Notes: a model not told the origin generated them from the letters alone. 51,215 nucleotides of DNA from Lentilactobacillus farraginis DSM 18382 = JCM 14108 (GCF_000583655.1 NZ_BAKI01000016.1:1-51215), one strand, 5' to 3'. Positions 6,822 to 17,110 are shown, counted from the stretch's first letter. A program made the numbers and translations.

Positions 6822-8078
6822 TTAATCATTTAAATAGCTGCGGGCTGTCTGTTTGTATATATCAATAAACCGCTCAAAATTCTCAAGCTCGACAAACTCA
6901 TCCACTTGATGAGCAGTCATATTGCCAGGCCCAAACACTGCCACGGTAATCTCCGGGTTGGCTTTAACAAATTCGGAAGCATCTGTACCACCCGGATAGC
7001 CGCCCAACGGTAATGTCTGTTGAAGTTCCTGTTCACCAAATTGTTTAAGTAGTTGAATGAAACGATCATTCGGATCACTTTCAACCGGCGTTTTATTGCC
7101 AAGTAATTTGAGAGATAGATCTGCCGTTGATTCCTGATTGTTTTTAGCAACGATTCGTTTCAAATGCGCAACAATATCATCGTTGGGTTCTTCCGGAATA
7201 GTCCGAATCTTAGCAAAAACAGAAGCTGAAGCGGGAACAGAATTCAACTGATCACCACCATCAATTTTGGTAACCACCGGAATGGTTTTACCCAGAATTG
7301 GATTTTTTTCGTGCAGTGTTCGGAAATATTTGACCTCATTGTTATAAGTTTTGATCAATGGCGCAATCGCGTTAATTCCCAGTTGAGGCGACGAACTATG
7401 TGCCGTTTTTCCTTTTGAAAGCGTTTCATAGGTGATGGATCCTTTATGAGCAAAACTTAATAAGTATTGTTCGGTACTATTATTATCGTTTACCAGTTGT
7501 TTAATTTGGGATTTTGAAAATTTAAACGGATTCAATGGTACGTCCTGTGTCAACCAATCCAACGGCTCACCGCTGGGTTCAGCAATAATTGCGGCCGAAA
7601 CATCGTCCAAATACCCGTGACTGGCAAAATACTGGGCTCCCTGCATATGATTAACTGTGCTGGATTCCTCGCCTACCGTTGCCAACAGGCGAATGGTTCC
7701 ATGAATCGGCTTACCAGATTCTTTTAACTCGACCATCGCAATAATCTCGGCCGCCAGTCCGGCCTTCATATCACTGGTTCCCCGGCCATACATCCGATCA
7801 CCGACAATTTCAGCGCCCAAAGGGTTATGGAGCCACTTATTTCGATTACCGATATCCACAACGTCCTGGTGGCCCTCAAAAACAATTACCGGGGTGGGGT
7901 GATCACCAATCTCGGCAACCAAGTTAAAGCGCCCCGGCTCAACTTCAATTGTTTTCCCGTGAATCCCATATTCAGCCAAATATCGGGAGAGATACTTGGC
8001 CGTTGCTTCCTCACGACCGCCAACAGTATTAATTTTAACCAAATCACTTAATAATTTAACCCGATCTTTTCGATCCAT
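6822..8078 (-). CDS. M20-family deacylase (ArgE/DapE type)
   Basis: A 418-residue M20 metallopeptidase-family amidohydrolase. Zinc-site motifs are present in order: G-H-Q-D-V-V-D near residue 72, G-R-G-T-S-D-M-K-A-G near 100, V-G-E-E-S-S with the catalytic Glu near 138, A-E-P-S-G, and a late H in TAHQVDE. A dimerisation domain with K-G-K-T-A-H-S-S lies in between. Proteins of this type are annotated as succinyl-diaminopimelate desuccinylase or acetylornithine deacetylase. No lysine or arginine biosynthesis gene is adjacent, so a general N-acyl-amino-acid or peptide role is equally possible. ATG at 8078 lies 11 nt after AGGAG; GTG codons at 8081 and 8087 are alternatives. A CcpA-like sequence lies about 85 bp upstream. 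Confidence 0.85.
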   Translation of the reverse strand: MDRKDRVKLLSDLVKINTVGGREEATAKYLSRYLAEYGIHGKTIEVEPGRFNLVAEIGDHPTPVIVFEGHQDVVDIGNRNKWLHNPLGAEIVGDRMYGRGTSDMKAGLAAEIIAMVELKESGKPIHGTIRLLATVGEESSTVNHMQGAQYFASHGYLDDVSAAIIAEPSGEPLDWLTQDVPLNPFKFSKSQIKQLVNDNNSTEQYLLSFAHKGSITYETLSKGKTAHSSSPQLGINAIAPLIKTYNNEVKYFRTLHEKNPILGKTIPVVTKIDGGDQLNSVPASASVFAKIRTIPEEPNDDIVAHLKRIVAKNNQESTADLSLKLLGNKTPVESDPNDRFIQLLKQFGEQELQQTLPLGGYPGGTDASEFVKANPEITVAVFGPGNMTAHQVDEFVELENFERFIDIYKQTARSYLND

Positions 8079-8159
8079 CACACTCACAACTCCTGTTAAA
8101 ATCAGTTTGCTTTTTGTTTACAACTGCTTAATCTCTTTATATTATTATAAGGCAATCTT

Positions 8160-8177
8160 AACTAAAGCGCTTGATTT
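8160..8177 (-). promoter_or_regulatory. Candidate catabolite-response element
   Basis: The sequence around TAAAGCGCTTGA (8163-8174) contains the AAGCGCTT centre of CcpA operators but matches the outer positions poorly. It sits about 85 bp upstream of the M20 deacylase start. The same 12-mer occurs at 6644-6655 on the other side of that gene. Confidence 0.25.
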
Positions 8178-8275
8178 TATGGAATTTTCAAGCAAATTTA
8201 CGCAATCCCAAGACCGTTAATAACTAAATTAAAATTTCTAATGCGCCCGGTTTTAAGATCATTTATACTAAAAGT

Positions 8276-8352
8276 ATAGCTAGGGGAGCAATTTGCTGAG
8301 ACCTTTTGGAAACCCTTTGAACCTGTGAGTCAATACTCGCGTAGGGAAGCTT
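8276..8352 (+). ncRNA. TPP riboswitch (THI element)
   Basis: The conserved thiamine pyrophosphate aptamer is recognisable: GGGG near 8283, CTGAGA at 8296-8301, ACCCTTTGAACCTG around 8312-8325, and GCGTAGGGAA near 8339-8348, closed by TAGCTA...AAGCT pairing at the ends. It lies 59 bases before the methyltransferase start on the same strand. No terminator with a T-run separates it from the gene, so control is probably exerted on translation. Confidence 0.9.
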
Positions 8353-8375
8353 TAAATAATAAGGAAATGCTGATT

Positions 8376-8404
8376 CTCTCCAAGCAATTAATCATTCTTG
8401 GAGG
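8376..8404 (+). promoter_or_regulatory. Shine-Dalgarno-sequestering hairpin downstream of the TPP aptamer
   Basis: CTCCAAG (8378-8384) is complementary to CTTGGAG (8397-8403), which contains most of the GGAGG ribosome site (8400-8404) of the methyltransferase. The loop is 12 nt. This would be the expression platform of the riboswitch, hiding the ribosome site when TPP is bound. How the aptamer couples to it is not resolved. Confidence 0.6.
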
Positions 8405-8410
8405 TTTGTT

Positions 8411-9141
8411 ATGTTGAAGACAAATGAAACGGAAATTTTTGATGGGTATGCTACTGAATATGATCAATGGTTTATGGCAAATAAGCAGGTCTTTTTAAGC
8501 GAATTAAAGCTGTTAAAGTCCGCATTAACTACAGCTTCGACAAAAAGCGCGCTTTCCATCGGCTGTGGGAGTGGCTTGTTTGAGGACGCGCTTCACCGCC
8601 AATACGCCCTACCATTGTTTGATGGCGTCGAACCATCTAAAGATATGGCACAAATAGCCAGAAAACGAGGATTACAAGTTTTGCTTGGGAAAGCGGAAAC
8701 AGTCAGCTTACCAAATCAGGCTTATGATACCGTATATTTCAACGGCAGTTCCAGTTACATCAAAGATTTAACGGCTGCCTATCAAAATTGTTTAAAAGCC
8801 CTAAAACCAGGCGGCCACTTTATTTTAATTGATGTGCCAAAGAGAGTGCCTATGGGTTGCTGTATCTATTGGCAAAAACAATTGGTAGTTACCAATCAGC
8901 AGCGATAGCAGATGTTCTGCCCAAATGGCCCTACCCAATCGAGTTGGTTAATTCAGCTTACTGGCACACAACCTTGGAAAAAAAGCATATTTTAGAACAG
9001 AATCTCGGGCTAACTCACCTTTCATTCCAACAGACTCTGGTTAAAAACCCATTATATACAAACGAAACTGTTGAGGAACCGTTAACCGGATTTGAAAAAG
9101 GCGGCTACGTGGCAATTATTGCTGAAAAGCCGCGTAGTTAA
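8411..9141 (+). CDS. TPP-regulated class I SAM-dependent methyltransferase (frame broken)
   Basis: A methyltransferase of about 243 residues when read across a single-base break near 8842. The N-terminal part has S-I-G-C-G-S-G-L-F (SAM-binding motif I), D-G-V-E-P-S (motif II), a typical motif III region (DTVYFNGSSSYI) and L-K-P-G-G-H-F-I-L-I-D. After DVPK the frame shifts; the second frame continues with SAYGLLYLLAKTIG and ends normally. Restoring one G in AAG-GAG repairs it. Read literally, the first frame stops at 8906-8908 after 165 residues. The TPP riboswitch and ribosome-site hairpin tie it to thiamine status. Its substrate is unknown; a role in thiamine precursor salvage or modification is inference. 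GGAGG lies 6 nt before the ATG. Confidence 0.8.
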
Positions 9142-9148
9142 CAGCAAC

Positions 9149-9196
9149 AAAACGGGAGCGAGATAAAATTACTTTTGTCTCGCTCCCGTTTCTTTA
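9149..9196 (+). terminator. Strong rho-independent terminator
   Basis: Thirteen-base perfect stem AACGGGAGCGAGA / TCTCGCTCCCGTT with a 14-nt loop, followed by TTCTTT. It closes the methyltransferase transcription unit and could also stop leftward readthrough from msrA. Confidence 0.85.
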
Positions 9197-9259
9197 ATCA
9201 CGATTATTATCGAGTGGAAACATGCGCCAAAGGGCAACTTCCTGTCACTCCCAATGTTT

Positions 9260-9793
9260 CTAACGTTCCTGTTTGACGTGCTGCCAATGCTCTTTTACAA
9301 ATTTTTCACGACCACCCGCTTCTTCCATTTGGAATCGAAGTGGGTTTTTTCGATAGAATTGCTGATGTTCTTCTTCAGCTGGATAAAATGGCTTGGCGTC
9401 TTCGATCTGGGTTACGATCGGTTTGTCAAACATGCCGGTTTCGGCTAATTTCTTTTTTGAAGCCTCAGCAATCTTTCGCTGCGCATCATTTTTAACAAAA
9501 ATTACCGGTCGATAATTATCGCCCCGATCTTGGAATTGGCCCATAGCATCGGTTGGATCTGTCTGCTGCCAATAAATTTGAACCAACTGTTCATAGCTGA
9601 TAACTTCAGGGTCAAACGTAATCTTAACGGCTTCCGTATGCCCCGTAGTATGGCTGCTGACCTGTTCATAGGTTGGGTTGGCAACGTGGCCGCCGGTATA
9701 ACCGGAAACAACCTTCTTGATTCCCGGCATTGTATCAAACGGCTTAACCATGCACCAAAAACAACCACCCGCAAAAATTGCTGTATCTTCCAT
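9260..9793 (-). CDS. msrA: Peptide methionine sulfoxide reductase A
   Basis: A 177-residue MsrA that reduces the S-epimer of methionine sulfoxide in proteins. The active-site G-C-F-W-C motif is at residues 10-14. Conserved Y-T-G-G-H, H-T-E-A-V and [11 protein letters not shown] segments follow. The length fits the short form without a long C-terminal cysteine tail. ATG at 9793 sits eight bases after GAGAGG; the frame could open at a GTG at 9802, but that codon overlaps the ribosome site. It is the second gene of an msrB-msrA pair, giving repair of both sulfoxide epimers. Confidence 0.95.
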   Translation of the reverse strand: MEDTAIFAGGCFWCMVKPFDTMPGIKKVVSGYTGGHVANPTYEQVSSHTTGHTEAVKITFDPEVISYEQLVQIYWQQTDPTDAMGQFQDRGDNYRPVIFVKNDAQRKIAEASKKKLAETGMFDKPIVTQIEDAKPFYPAEEEHQQFYRKNPLRFQMEEAGGREKFVKEHWQHVKQER

Positions 9794-9837
9794 AACTGAC
9801 ACCTCTCGTATTTAAATTTAGTTAATCATAAATCGGC

Positions 9838-10269
9838 TTACTCAAAAAGTTGCTTGTACTTACCGTACCCCGCCGCTGTCAACTCGTCAACCGGAATAAA
9901 TTTTAGCGCGGCAGAATTAATGCAGTAACGCTGACCACCGGCATCTTTGGGGCCATCACTAAAGACATGGCCTAAATGTGACTTGGCATTTTTACTTCGA
10001 ACCTCTTCTCGAATCATACCATGTGACAAATCCAAATCTTTTTGCAGACTGTCAGTGTCAATTGGTTTTGTAAATGACGGCCAACCACAGCCGGCGTCAT
10101 ATTTATCCGTTGAAGAAAAAAGCGGCTCGCCGCTAACCACATCGACATAAATGCCCGCTTGGTAAAAATTATCATACTGACCGCTAAAAGGCGCTTCAGT
10201 GGCAGCCTGTTGGGTAACTGCGTATTGTTCTGGGGTTAATCGCTTTTTTAAATCTTCTTTGTTAGCCAT
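9838..10269 (-). CDS. msrB: Peptide methionine sulfoxide reductase B
   Basis: A 143-residue MsrB reducing the R-epimer of protein methionine sulfoxide. Core motifs are C-G-W-P-S-F, H-L-G-H-V-F-x-D-G-P and the catalytic segment [11 protein letters not shown]. The two CxxC pairs that bind zinc in many MsrB proteins are absent, as in many Firmicutes forms. The start has GGAGGAAAG four bases upstream. It precedes msrA by 44 nt on the same strand and is presumably co-transcribed with it. Confidence 0.95.
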   Translation of the reverse strand: MANKEDLKKRLTPEQYAVTQQAATEAPFSGQYDNFYQAGIYVDVVSGEPLFSSTDKYDAGCGWPSFTKPIDTDSLQKDLDLSHGMIREEVRSKNAKSHLGHVFSDGPKDAGGQRYCINSAALKFIPVDELTAAGYGKYKQLFE

Positions 10270-10363
10270 ATCTTTCCTCCGTTAGGCGTAATAAATTGTA
10301 CACAATCGTTTTTCTTTATTATAAGCCGGCTAACAGAGTGTGTAAAGCAAACCAATACTGCCC

Positions 10364-10412
10364 AAAATAAAAAGGAAATGGAAGCCCATTTAGAACCCCA
10401 ATTCCCTTTATT
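10364..10412 (-). terminator. Terminator after ppaC
   Basis: On the minus strand AAAGGGAATTGG pairs with CCATTTCCTTT across a 16-nt loop and is followed by a TTTTATTTT tail. It lies about 20 bp beyond the ppaC stop codon. Confidence 0.7.
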
Positions 10413-10432
10413 TGACATCATATTTTTAAAAA

Positions 10433-11362
10433 TTAACTCAATGCATCTGTCAATGGTGGAACAACTTGCTTCTTTCGGGAAACAACCCCTGGCAATGGCA
10501 TGGTGTCATCACTAGCAAATTTAGCATTGAAGGCTTTTTCAACAGCATCAAGAGAAGAGCCGACAGCAATTAACTTGGAATCGCTGTTCAAAACATTCGT
10601 TACCAACACAAGGAATAAATCATATCCCTTATCGGCAGCTTCTGCAGACATTGCCTTTTTAATATCATCTTGGCGCTTATCAATATCGTCAAAGTCAACC
10701 ACGTTGATTTGATCGATTCGAACGCTCTTGTTGCCCATCGTAAAGGATTTTGCATCTGAATCAATTAATTCCTGGTCACTCTTAGCCGCAACGTTTGTAC
10801 CAGCCTTCAGCATTTCAATCCCATATTTTTCGTAATCGATATCGGCAATTTCTGCCAAAGTCTTAACCGCAATCTTATCATCATCTGTTGTGGTCGGTGA
10901 CTTCAAAAGCAAGGTATCTGAAATGATTGCTGAAAGCATTAAACCAGCCAGTTGGGCAGGAATTTCAACTTTGTTTTCATCAAACATTTTTACCAAAATC
11001 GTGCTGCAGCAGCCAAGTGGTTCTGCCCGGTAATATAATGGTAACTCAGTTTGAAAGTTTGAAATCCGGTGATGATCAACAACGTGGGTTACTTTTACGT
11101 CTTTAATATCACTGACACTTTGCTGGAATTCATTATGGTCGACCAGCATTACCGCATCAACCTCATTAGCAGCGGTTTTAATAACCCGAGGTGTCGGTTC
11201 ATCAAAGTAATTCAAAACAAAGTTGGTTTCAGCATTGGGCTGACCCAAGGCAACTGCTTCGGTATCATATCCTAATTTATTTTGAAGATATGAATAGGCC
11301 TTTGCAGCAACAATTGCATCTGTATCAGGATTTTGGTGACCAAAAACTAATTCTTTACTCAT
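10433..11362 (-). CDS. ppaC: Manganese-dependent inorganic pyrophosphatase (family II)
   Basis: A 309-residue DHH-family pyrophosphatase that hydrolyses PPi released by biosynthesis. The N-terminal metal site is H-Q-N-P-D-T-D-A (residues 9-16), followed by the V-D-H-H-R signature near 97. The C-terminal DHHA2 domain ends with [10 protein letters not shown], which binds substrate. Length and ends match the family. An AAGGAG site is 9 nt before the ATG. It follows the LysR regulator gene by 26 nt on the same strand, so the two are likely co-transcribed. Confidence 0.96.
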   Translation of the reverse strand: MSKELVFGHQNPDTDAIVAAKAYSYLQNKLGYDTEAVALGQPNAETNFVLNYFDEPTPRVIKTAANEVDAVMLVDHNEFQQSVSDIKDVKVTHVVDHHRISNFQTELPLYYRAEPLGCCSTILVKMFDENKVEIPAQLAGLMLSAIISDTLLLKSPTTTDDDKIAVKTLAEIADIDYEKYGIEMLKAGTNVAAKSDQELIDSDAKSFTMGNKSVRIDQINVVDFDDIDKRQDDIKKAMSAEAADKGYDLFLVLVTNVLNSDSKLIAVGSSLDAVEKAFNAKFASDDTMPLPGVVSRKKQVVPPLTDALS

Positions 11363-11388
11363 TTACAAAATCTCCTTTATTCATTTAA

Positions 11389-12348
11389 TCAGTCTGCTAA
11401 TCGGGATAAATAATCTCTTGAATTTAAAAACTCGTCAAATTTGGACAGGAAACGACCAATTCGCGGAATTTCATTCTTATTTTTTCGATAAACAAACTTC
11501 AAATCAAATTTAACTTTAGGATCGAATTCAGAAACGAAAATGTCTTCACTCGTTAAATCCTTTAAATTAATATTGACCATATAGGATTTTGGCAAAGCCG
11601 TATTAGTACCCGTATTGATCGCAAATTTTAAGATTTGTTCAGGCATCGTGTACCGGGCAGCCGCTGTCGGGAAATCAACCATCTGATTCTTGAAAGTTTC
11701 CCGCAGCGTTTGATTCAAATAATAATCTTGCGGATACATAACCCACGGTCGATCGTTAACATCCTTAAGCTGAACCCGCTTTTTCTTTGAAAGGTCCGGA
11801 TTATGGTGAATTAACAGTAAATCATCCGAAATGATTTTCTTGGAACTGTATGGTTTCCAGTTTTTAATCGACTCATCGGGAAGATACATAATCGCCAGGT
11901 CAATCTTGTTATTTTCCAAGCTTTCCCAAATTTCTTTTCGGGTCAGCATGTGGAAGTTAACAACCAGATCAGGGTTCTCATGATAAAGTTCCAACGCGAA
12001 GTCTTCAAAAACCTTCGTTTCAATTGAAGCTAGGATACCAAGATTAATTTCACCGGTGGTTGAACTGGTTGCCTGTTGAATTTCATCTGTCGCATCATTT
12101 AACAAATCATAAATTTGATGCGTTGTTCGCAACATAATGAAACCGGCATCGGTCAACCGTAATTTTTTACCTACTGAATAAAACAACGATGTGCCAACGG
12201 TCCGCTCCAGTTTTTTGATCTGCTGAGTTAAAGCAGGCTGCGTAATTCCTAAGATTTGAGCTGCCTGCGTATAATTCATTGTATCAGCCAACTGAAGAAA
12301 ATACGATAACGTTTTTGATGAAAAAATACTTTCCTGAGTGGTTTTCAT
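11389..12348 (-). CDS. LysR-family transcriptional regulator
   Basis: A 319-residue LysR-type regulator. Residues about 13-72 hold the winged helix-turn-helix (FLQLADTMNYTQAAQILGIT, QPALTQQIKKLERTVGTSLF). The remainder is the periplasmic-binding-protein-like effector domain (INLGILASIETKVFE- and later). The effector is unknown. Unusually, no divergent target gene is present: the upstream neighbour is the end of parC, and the downstream neighbour is ppaC only 26 nt away. Two palindromes lie in the 200-bp upstream gap and are candidates for autoregulation. Confidence 0.9.
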   Translation of the reverse strand: MKTTQESIFSSKTLSYFLQLADTMNYTQAAQILGITQPALTQQIKKLERTVGTSLFYSVGKKLRLTDAGFIMLRTTHQIYDLLNDATDEIQQATSSTTGEINLGILASIETKVFEDFALELYHENPDLVVNFHMLTRKEIWESLENNKIDLAIMYLPDESIKNWKPYSSKKIISDDLLLIHHNPDLSKKKRVQLKDVNDRPWVMYPQDYYLNQTLRETFKNQMVDFPTAAARYTMPEQILKFAINTGTNTALPKSYMVNINLKDLTSEDIFVSEFDPKVKFDLKFVYRKNKNEIPRIGRFLSKFDEFLNSRDYLSRLAD

Positions 12349-12439
12349 TCAGTCTCTCCTTAATGAAGCCAGAATTAACAACTTAATCCCTACTTCTATA
12401 TGATAGCTAAATTAGGCCAAAGACGAAGTAAATTACCGC

Positions 12440-12486
12440 TTTCAAAGTGAAAATAAGCATCGTCTTGTTTATAAGATAACTTATAA
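12440..12486 (-). promoter_or_regulatory. Two palindromes upstream of the LysR gene
   Basis: TTTCA-AAG-TGAAA lies at 12440-12452 and TTATAAG-ATAA-CTTATAA at 12469-12486. The second fits the general inverted-repeat T-N11-A style of LysR operators. The first is identical to the core of the palindrome before the Nudix gene. They sit 90-140 bp upstream of the LysR start. Confidence 0.35.
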
Positions 12487-12549
12487 TTAACCATTACTAT
12501 TGATTATAATTCTAAATGAAATCACAATCAATTAAGAGATCATAAAATT

Positions 12550-14987
12550 TTAACTAATCGTCAATTCAACCGGCTTTTGGCGAAGCTTAACAGGTGTCCC
12601 TTCGCTATCAACATCAATCACAAACGAACCATTTGAATAACGACCGCCCAGTGAAAATTCATTTGGCAGGATATCATGGACCCGCTGATGATCGGTTAAC
12701 ACCTCAAGCGGCTGGGTATCATTACCGATAACCGTAAAATCAACTACCCGGTGGGAATGCTGCTTTAATTCACGCAGAATCATAACACCCTTTCGCGCCC
12801 TTGAAGTTGCCGAAATTTCCTTAACCGCCAACTTCTTAAAAGCCCCTCGTTGGGTAATAATTGCCACAACATCATCTTCATTAACCAGCTGCATATTGAC
12901 AATCACGTCGCCATCACCGAGATTTTGTGACTTAACTCCCGTTGTTCGCGCGCCGTTAACCGGTACTTCACTAATATTATACCTTAATGCCAGCCCAAGT
13001 TTTGAAATTAATAATAATTTACCATCAACTTCTGAATTTGCCAAATAATCAATTGCCACAACCCTTGTATTCGGATTCTTCAGTTTTTCGTACATATAGG
13101 CGTGCTTTCGGTAACCACGCCCCGGCGCCAAATCAGTTAATTTGGTCCGCTTAATATGCCCGTCATCCGTTGCAATCAAGAAGACACCCGGATTCTTTAA
13201 TGAACTAAAGGCAAACGTGCCAATAATTTCCTCATCTGAATCCAAGCCGATTGTTTGGGAAATATGCTCACCGGTTTCTTTCCACCTGACGTCGGTAATC
13301 TCAAAGACCGGCCGATAAATCAAGTTGCCTTTACTGGTAAACATAAAGAGATGATCACGCGCGTTCAGCTGCTTCATAAAGATTGGATAATCTTCATCCT
13401 TCAGGCCGTTCTCATCACCGGAAGCCTTAAATGACCGAATACTACTGCGTTTAATATACCCATCATGGCTAACCATTACCACAACTTCTTCATCGGGAAT
13501 AATAACGTCTGTACTGATTTTAATGGTTGCAACTTTCGCCTGAATTTCTGTTCGGCGGGGATTGCGGTATTTTTTAGCAATTGCTCTTAATTCGCGAGCC
13601 AACACCCGGTTAAGTTCTTTTGGATCGGCCAGAATTTTTTTAAAGCCGGCAATTTGATCAGACAATTCTTGCGATTCTTTTTCCAGCTGCGTTACATCCG
13701 TATTGGTTAACCGATACAGCTGCAAAGCAACAATCGCATCGGCCTGCTTTTCTGAAAACTGATAGGTCTTAACCAGATTATCCCTGGCATCCTTTCGGTT
13801 TTTGCTGGCTCGAATGGTTTTAATCACTTTATCCAAAATCGATAAGGCTTTAATCAAGCCTTCAACGATATGCTGACGATCCAGTGCTTTTTGCAGATCA
13901 TACTGGGTTCGTTTCTTAATAACTTCTTGCTGAAATTCCAAGTAGGAACTCAGAATTCGTTTTAAAGACAGGCGCTTTGGCCGCATATGGTCAATTGCAA
14001 CCATGTTGAAGTTATACGATACTTGAAGGTCGGTATTTTTAAACAGGTAGTTTAAAATTCCCGTTGAGTCAACGTCCCGTTTTAATTCAATGACAATACT
14101 CATCCCTTCGCGGTCACTTTGATCACGAACTTCCGAGATGCCATCAACTTTTTTGGCCAGGCGAAGTTCATCAATTCTTTTAACCAACTGGGCCTTATTG
14201 ACTTCGTAAGGAATTTCAGAAACAACAATTTGGGACTTGTTCCCTTTTAATTGTTCGATTGTTGTCCGGGAACGGACAATGACTTTTCCCCGACCGGTTT
14301 CATAAGCTTTTTTAATACCATCAATTCCCTGGACGATTGCCCCGGTTGGAAAATCAGGTCCCTTTACGAACTGCATTAAATCATCCAAAGTCGCTTTGGG
14401 ATGTTTTTGCAGATAAAGGACCGCGTCAATGACTTCTCCCAGATTATGAGGCGGAATGTCTGTCGCATAACCAGCGGAGATTCCAGTAGAGCCGTTTACC
14501 AGCAGGTTTGGAAACCGGGATGGCAGCACCGTGGTTCATATTCAGTATCATCAAAATTTAAGACCCAATCAACCGTATCTTTATCGATATCCCGAAGCAT
14601 TTCAGTCGAAATTTTACTGAGACGGGCTTCCGTGTATCGCATGGCAGCCGGCGGATCACCGTCCATTGAACCATTATTGCCGTGCATTTCAATTAACGGC
14701 TCCCGGACTTTCCAATCCTGGCTCATCCGAACCAGAGCTTCATAAATCGAACTGTCGCCATGGGGATGAAAATTTCCCATGACATTTCCAACGGACTTGG
14801 CTGACTTTCGAAAGGCTTTATCATACGTATTGCCATCCTTGTTCATTGCATAAAGGATTCGCCGTTGAACAGGTTTCAAACCATCCCGAATATCAGGCAG
14901 GGCCCGCTCCTGAATAATTGAACGGGAATAGCGGCTAAATCGTTCTCCCATTACATCTTCAAGAGATAAATTTTCAATTTTGCTCAA
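12550..14987 (-). CDS. parC: DNA topoisomerase IV subunit A (frame broken near 14532)
   Basis: An 812-residue ParC when the two frames are joined: residues 1-157 from 14987 and the rest down to 12550. It is the breakage-reunion subunit of topoisomerase IV, which decatenates daughter chromosomes. The winged-helix region [12 protein letters not shown] carries Ser and Glu at the usual quinolone-determining positions, i.e. the sensitive type. The C-terminal beta-pinwheel repeats are recognisable. At E-Y-E-P the first frame runs into nonsense; restoring one A (CCACGG to CCAACGG) gives [15 protein letters not shown]. Loss of ParC would be lethal, so sequence error is likely. It lies downstream of parE. 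Confidence 0.92.
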
Positions 14988-15007
14988 TTTTAAATCTCCC
15001 TATCCTT

Positions 15008-16962
15008 TTATTTCGCGGTATTATCGAGAATACTGCCTTCTTCCTCCAGATTGAATTTAACGTTCTGTTCAATCCATTTTCGCCGAGGCTCAACCTTATC
15101 CCCCATCAAAGTGGTTACCCGGCGCTCAGCAAGGCGGCATCATCAATGCTGACCCTAATCAGCGTTCGGGTTTTAGGATCCATGGTTGTCTCCCACAGTT
15201 GGTCGGCATTCATTTCACCTAATCCTTTAAACCGCTGCAAACTGTAGCCCTTTCCAAACGATTTGGAAACCGAATCCAACTCTTCGTTTGTCCAGGCGTA
15301 CTGAATTTTGGCTTTTTTACCGGTTCCACGCTGCAGCTTGTAAAGTGGCGGCAATGCGATAAACACGCGACCATCATCAATCATCGGCCGCATATACTTA
15401 TAAAAGAACGTTAATAATAAGATCTGAATGTGCGCTCCGTCATCATCCGCATCCGTCATGATGATAATTTTGTCATAATTGGCATCTTTAATATTAAAGT
15501 CAGCGCCGACACCGGCACCGATTGTATAAATCATCGTGTTGATTTCTTCGTTCTTCATAATTTCCGGCAATTTGGCCCGTTCGGTATTTAAAACTTTTCC
15601 TCGCAACGGTAAAATTGCCTGATAACGACGATCCCGACCTTGCTTGGCTGATCCGCCGGCCGAATCCCCTTCGACTAAAAAGAGTTCATTTCGACTGTAA
15701 TCCTTCGACTGGGCCGGTGTTAATTTGCCTGAAAGCAGACGCTCCTGTTTCTTATGGCGCTTACCGTTTCGGGATTCATCCCTGGCCCGGCGAGCCGCCT
15801 GCCGAGCTTGGCGCGCTCTTAATGCCTTATGTACCAGCATTTGCGCAAATTCACCATTTTCCATTAAATAGTAGCCAAGCTTCTCACTAACAACGCTGTC
15901 AACAATCGATCGGGCTTCGGGCGTCCCCAACTTCTCCTTGGTCTGACCCTCAAATTGCAGGATTTCTTCCGGAATTCGTAAGGATAAGACAACTGACAGA
16001 CCTTCACGAACATCACTGCCTTCCAGGTTCTTATCCTTATCTTTTAACAAACCAACTTTGCGGGCATAATCGTTAAACGCCTTTGTCCAGGCATTTCTTA
16101 AGCCCGCCTCATGGGTACCACCATCCTTGGTTCGGACATTGTTGACAAATGACATCATCGTTTCTGAATAGCCGTCGTTATACTGGGCAGCGACTTCAAC
16201 TTCAACACCATCTTTGGTCCCATCAAAAAACATTACGTCGCCAAGCGTATGCTTGTCCTCATTCAAGTACTGAACAAATTCCTTGATTCCTTCTTCGTAG
16301 TGGAAAGTTTCTTCCTGTTCCTGTCCGGGGCGCTCATCTTTTAACGTAATCTTGGTGCCCTTTAACAAAAATGCCGATTCTCGAAGACGTTCTGACAACG
16401 TCGAGAAATTATAGACCGTGCTGGTAAAAATACTTGGGTCCGGTTTAAAGCTAACCGTTGTTCCGGTGTGCGCTTTTGTCTTTCCTAATTTCCGCAGCGT
16501 TCCGACCGGATGGCCGCCGTCCTTAAAGTCCTCTTCATACTTGTAGCCATCTCGAACAATGGTCACTTTCAACCAAGTTGACAAAGCATTCACAACACTG
16601 GCGCCCACACCATGAAGCCCGCCAGAAGTTTTATAACCGCCCTGGCCAAACTTACCACCGGCGTGCAGCTGGGTTAAAATCACTTCCGGCGTCGGCTTGC
16701 CGGAAACGTGCATGCCGACCGGCATTCCCCGGCCGTGATCAACAACCGTAATACTGTTGTCCTCGTGAATTGTCACGTTGATCATGTCACCATATCCGGC
16801 TAAAACTTCATCGACACCGTTATCGACAATTTCATATACTAGATGATGCAGGCCTCGATAATCTGTTGACCCGATGTACATACCGGGGCGTTTTCTGACT
16901 GCCTCGAGTCCTTCAAGAATTTGAATCGAGGAATCATCGTATTTTTGTTTCTGTTTTACCAT
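15008..16962 (-). CDS. parE: DNA topoisomerase IV subunit B (frame broken near 15130)
   Basis: A roughly 651-residue ParE, the ATPase subunit partnering ParC. It has the GHKL ATP site (E-I-V-D-N-G-V-D-E, then G-L-H-G-V-G-A-S-V-V-N) and the TOPRIM domain (L-F-L-V-E-G-D-S-A-G-G-S-A, I-M-T-D-A-D-D-D-G-A-H-I). The literal frame stops at 15115 after D-D-A-A-L-L-S-A-G. One missing G in CTTGGCTGAG diverts it; repaired, the protein continues A-E-R-R-V-T-T-L-M-G-D-K-V-E-P-R-R-K-W-I-E and stops at 15008, the normal ParE ending. The spacer to parC is about 20 bp. Confidence 0.93.
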
Positions 16963-17033
16963 TTTTCATGACTCCTTCTTAAACAATCTACTTCATCATA
17001 ACCTAAATTAACATCTTTGGAAAACAAATTTTA

Positions 17034-17062
17034 TTGGCGCTTCGCCATTATCATGCTAATAT
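17034..17062 (+). promoter_or_regulatory. Candidate plsY promoter
   Basis: TTGGCG (17034-17039), a 17-bp spacer and TAATAT (17057-17062) make a fair sigma-A promoter about 50 bp before the plsY start. TGGCG-CTT-CGCCA overlaps the -35 as a small palindrome. Confidence 0.5.
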
Positions 17063-17110
17063 TAGAAGTGCTATTATATTAACAAAACATGATTGTAGTG
17101 GGGTTTAAAC

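Noticed and set aside
9254..9448. 64-codon hydrophobic plus-strand frame
   Set aside because: Complement of the msrA C-terminal coding region; hydrophobicity is a strand artefact.
15615..15890. 91-codon plus-strand frame inside parE
   Set aside because: Antisense shadow of the conserved parE coding sequence, with no ribosome site.
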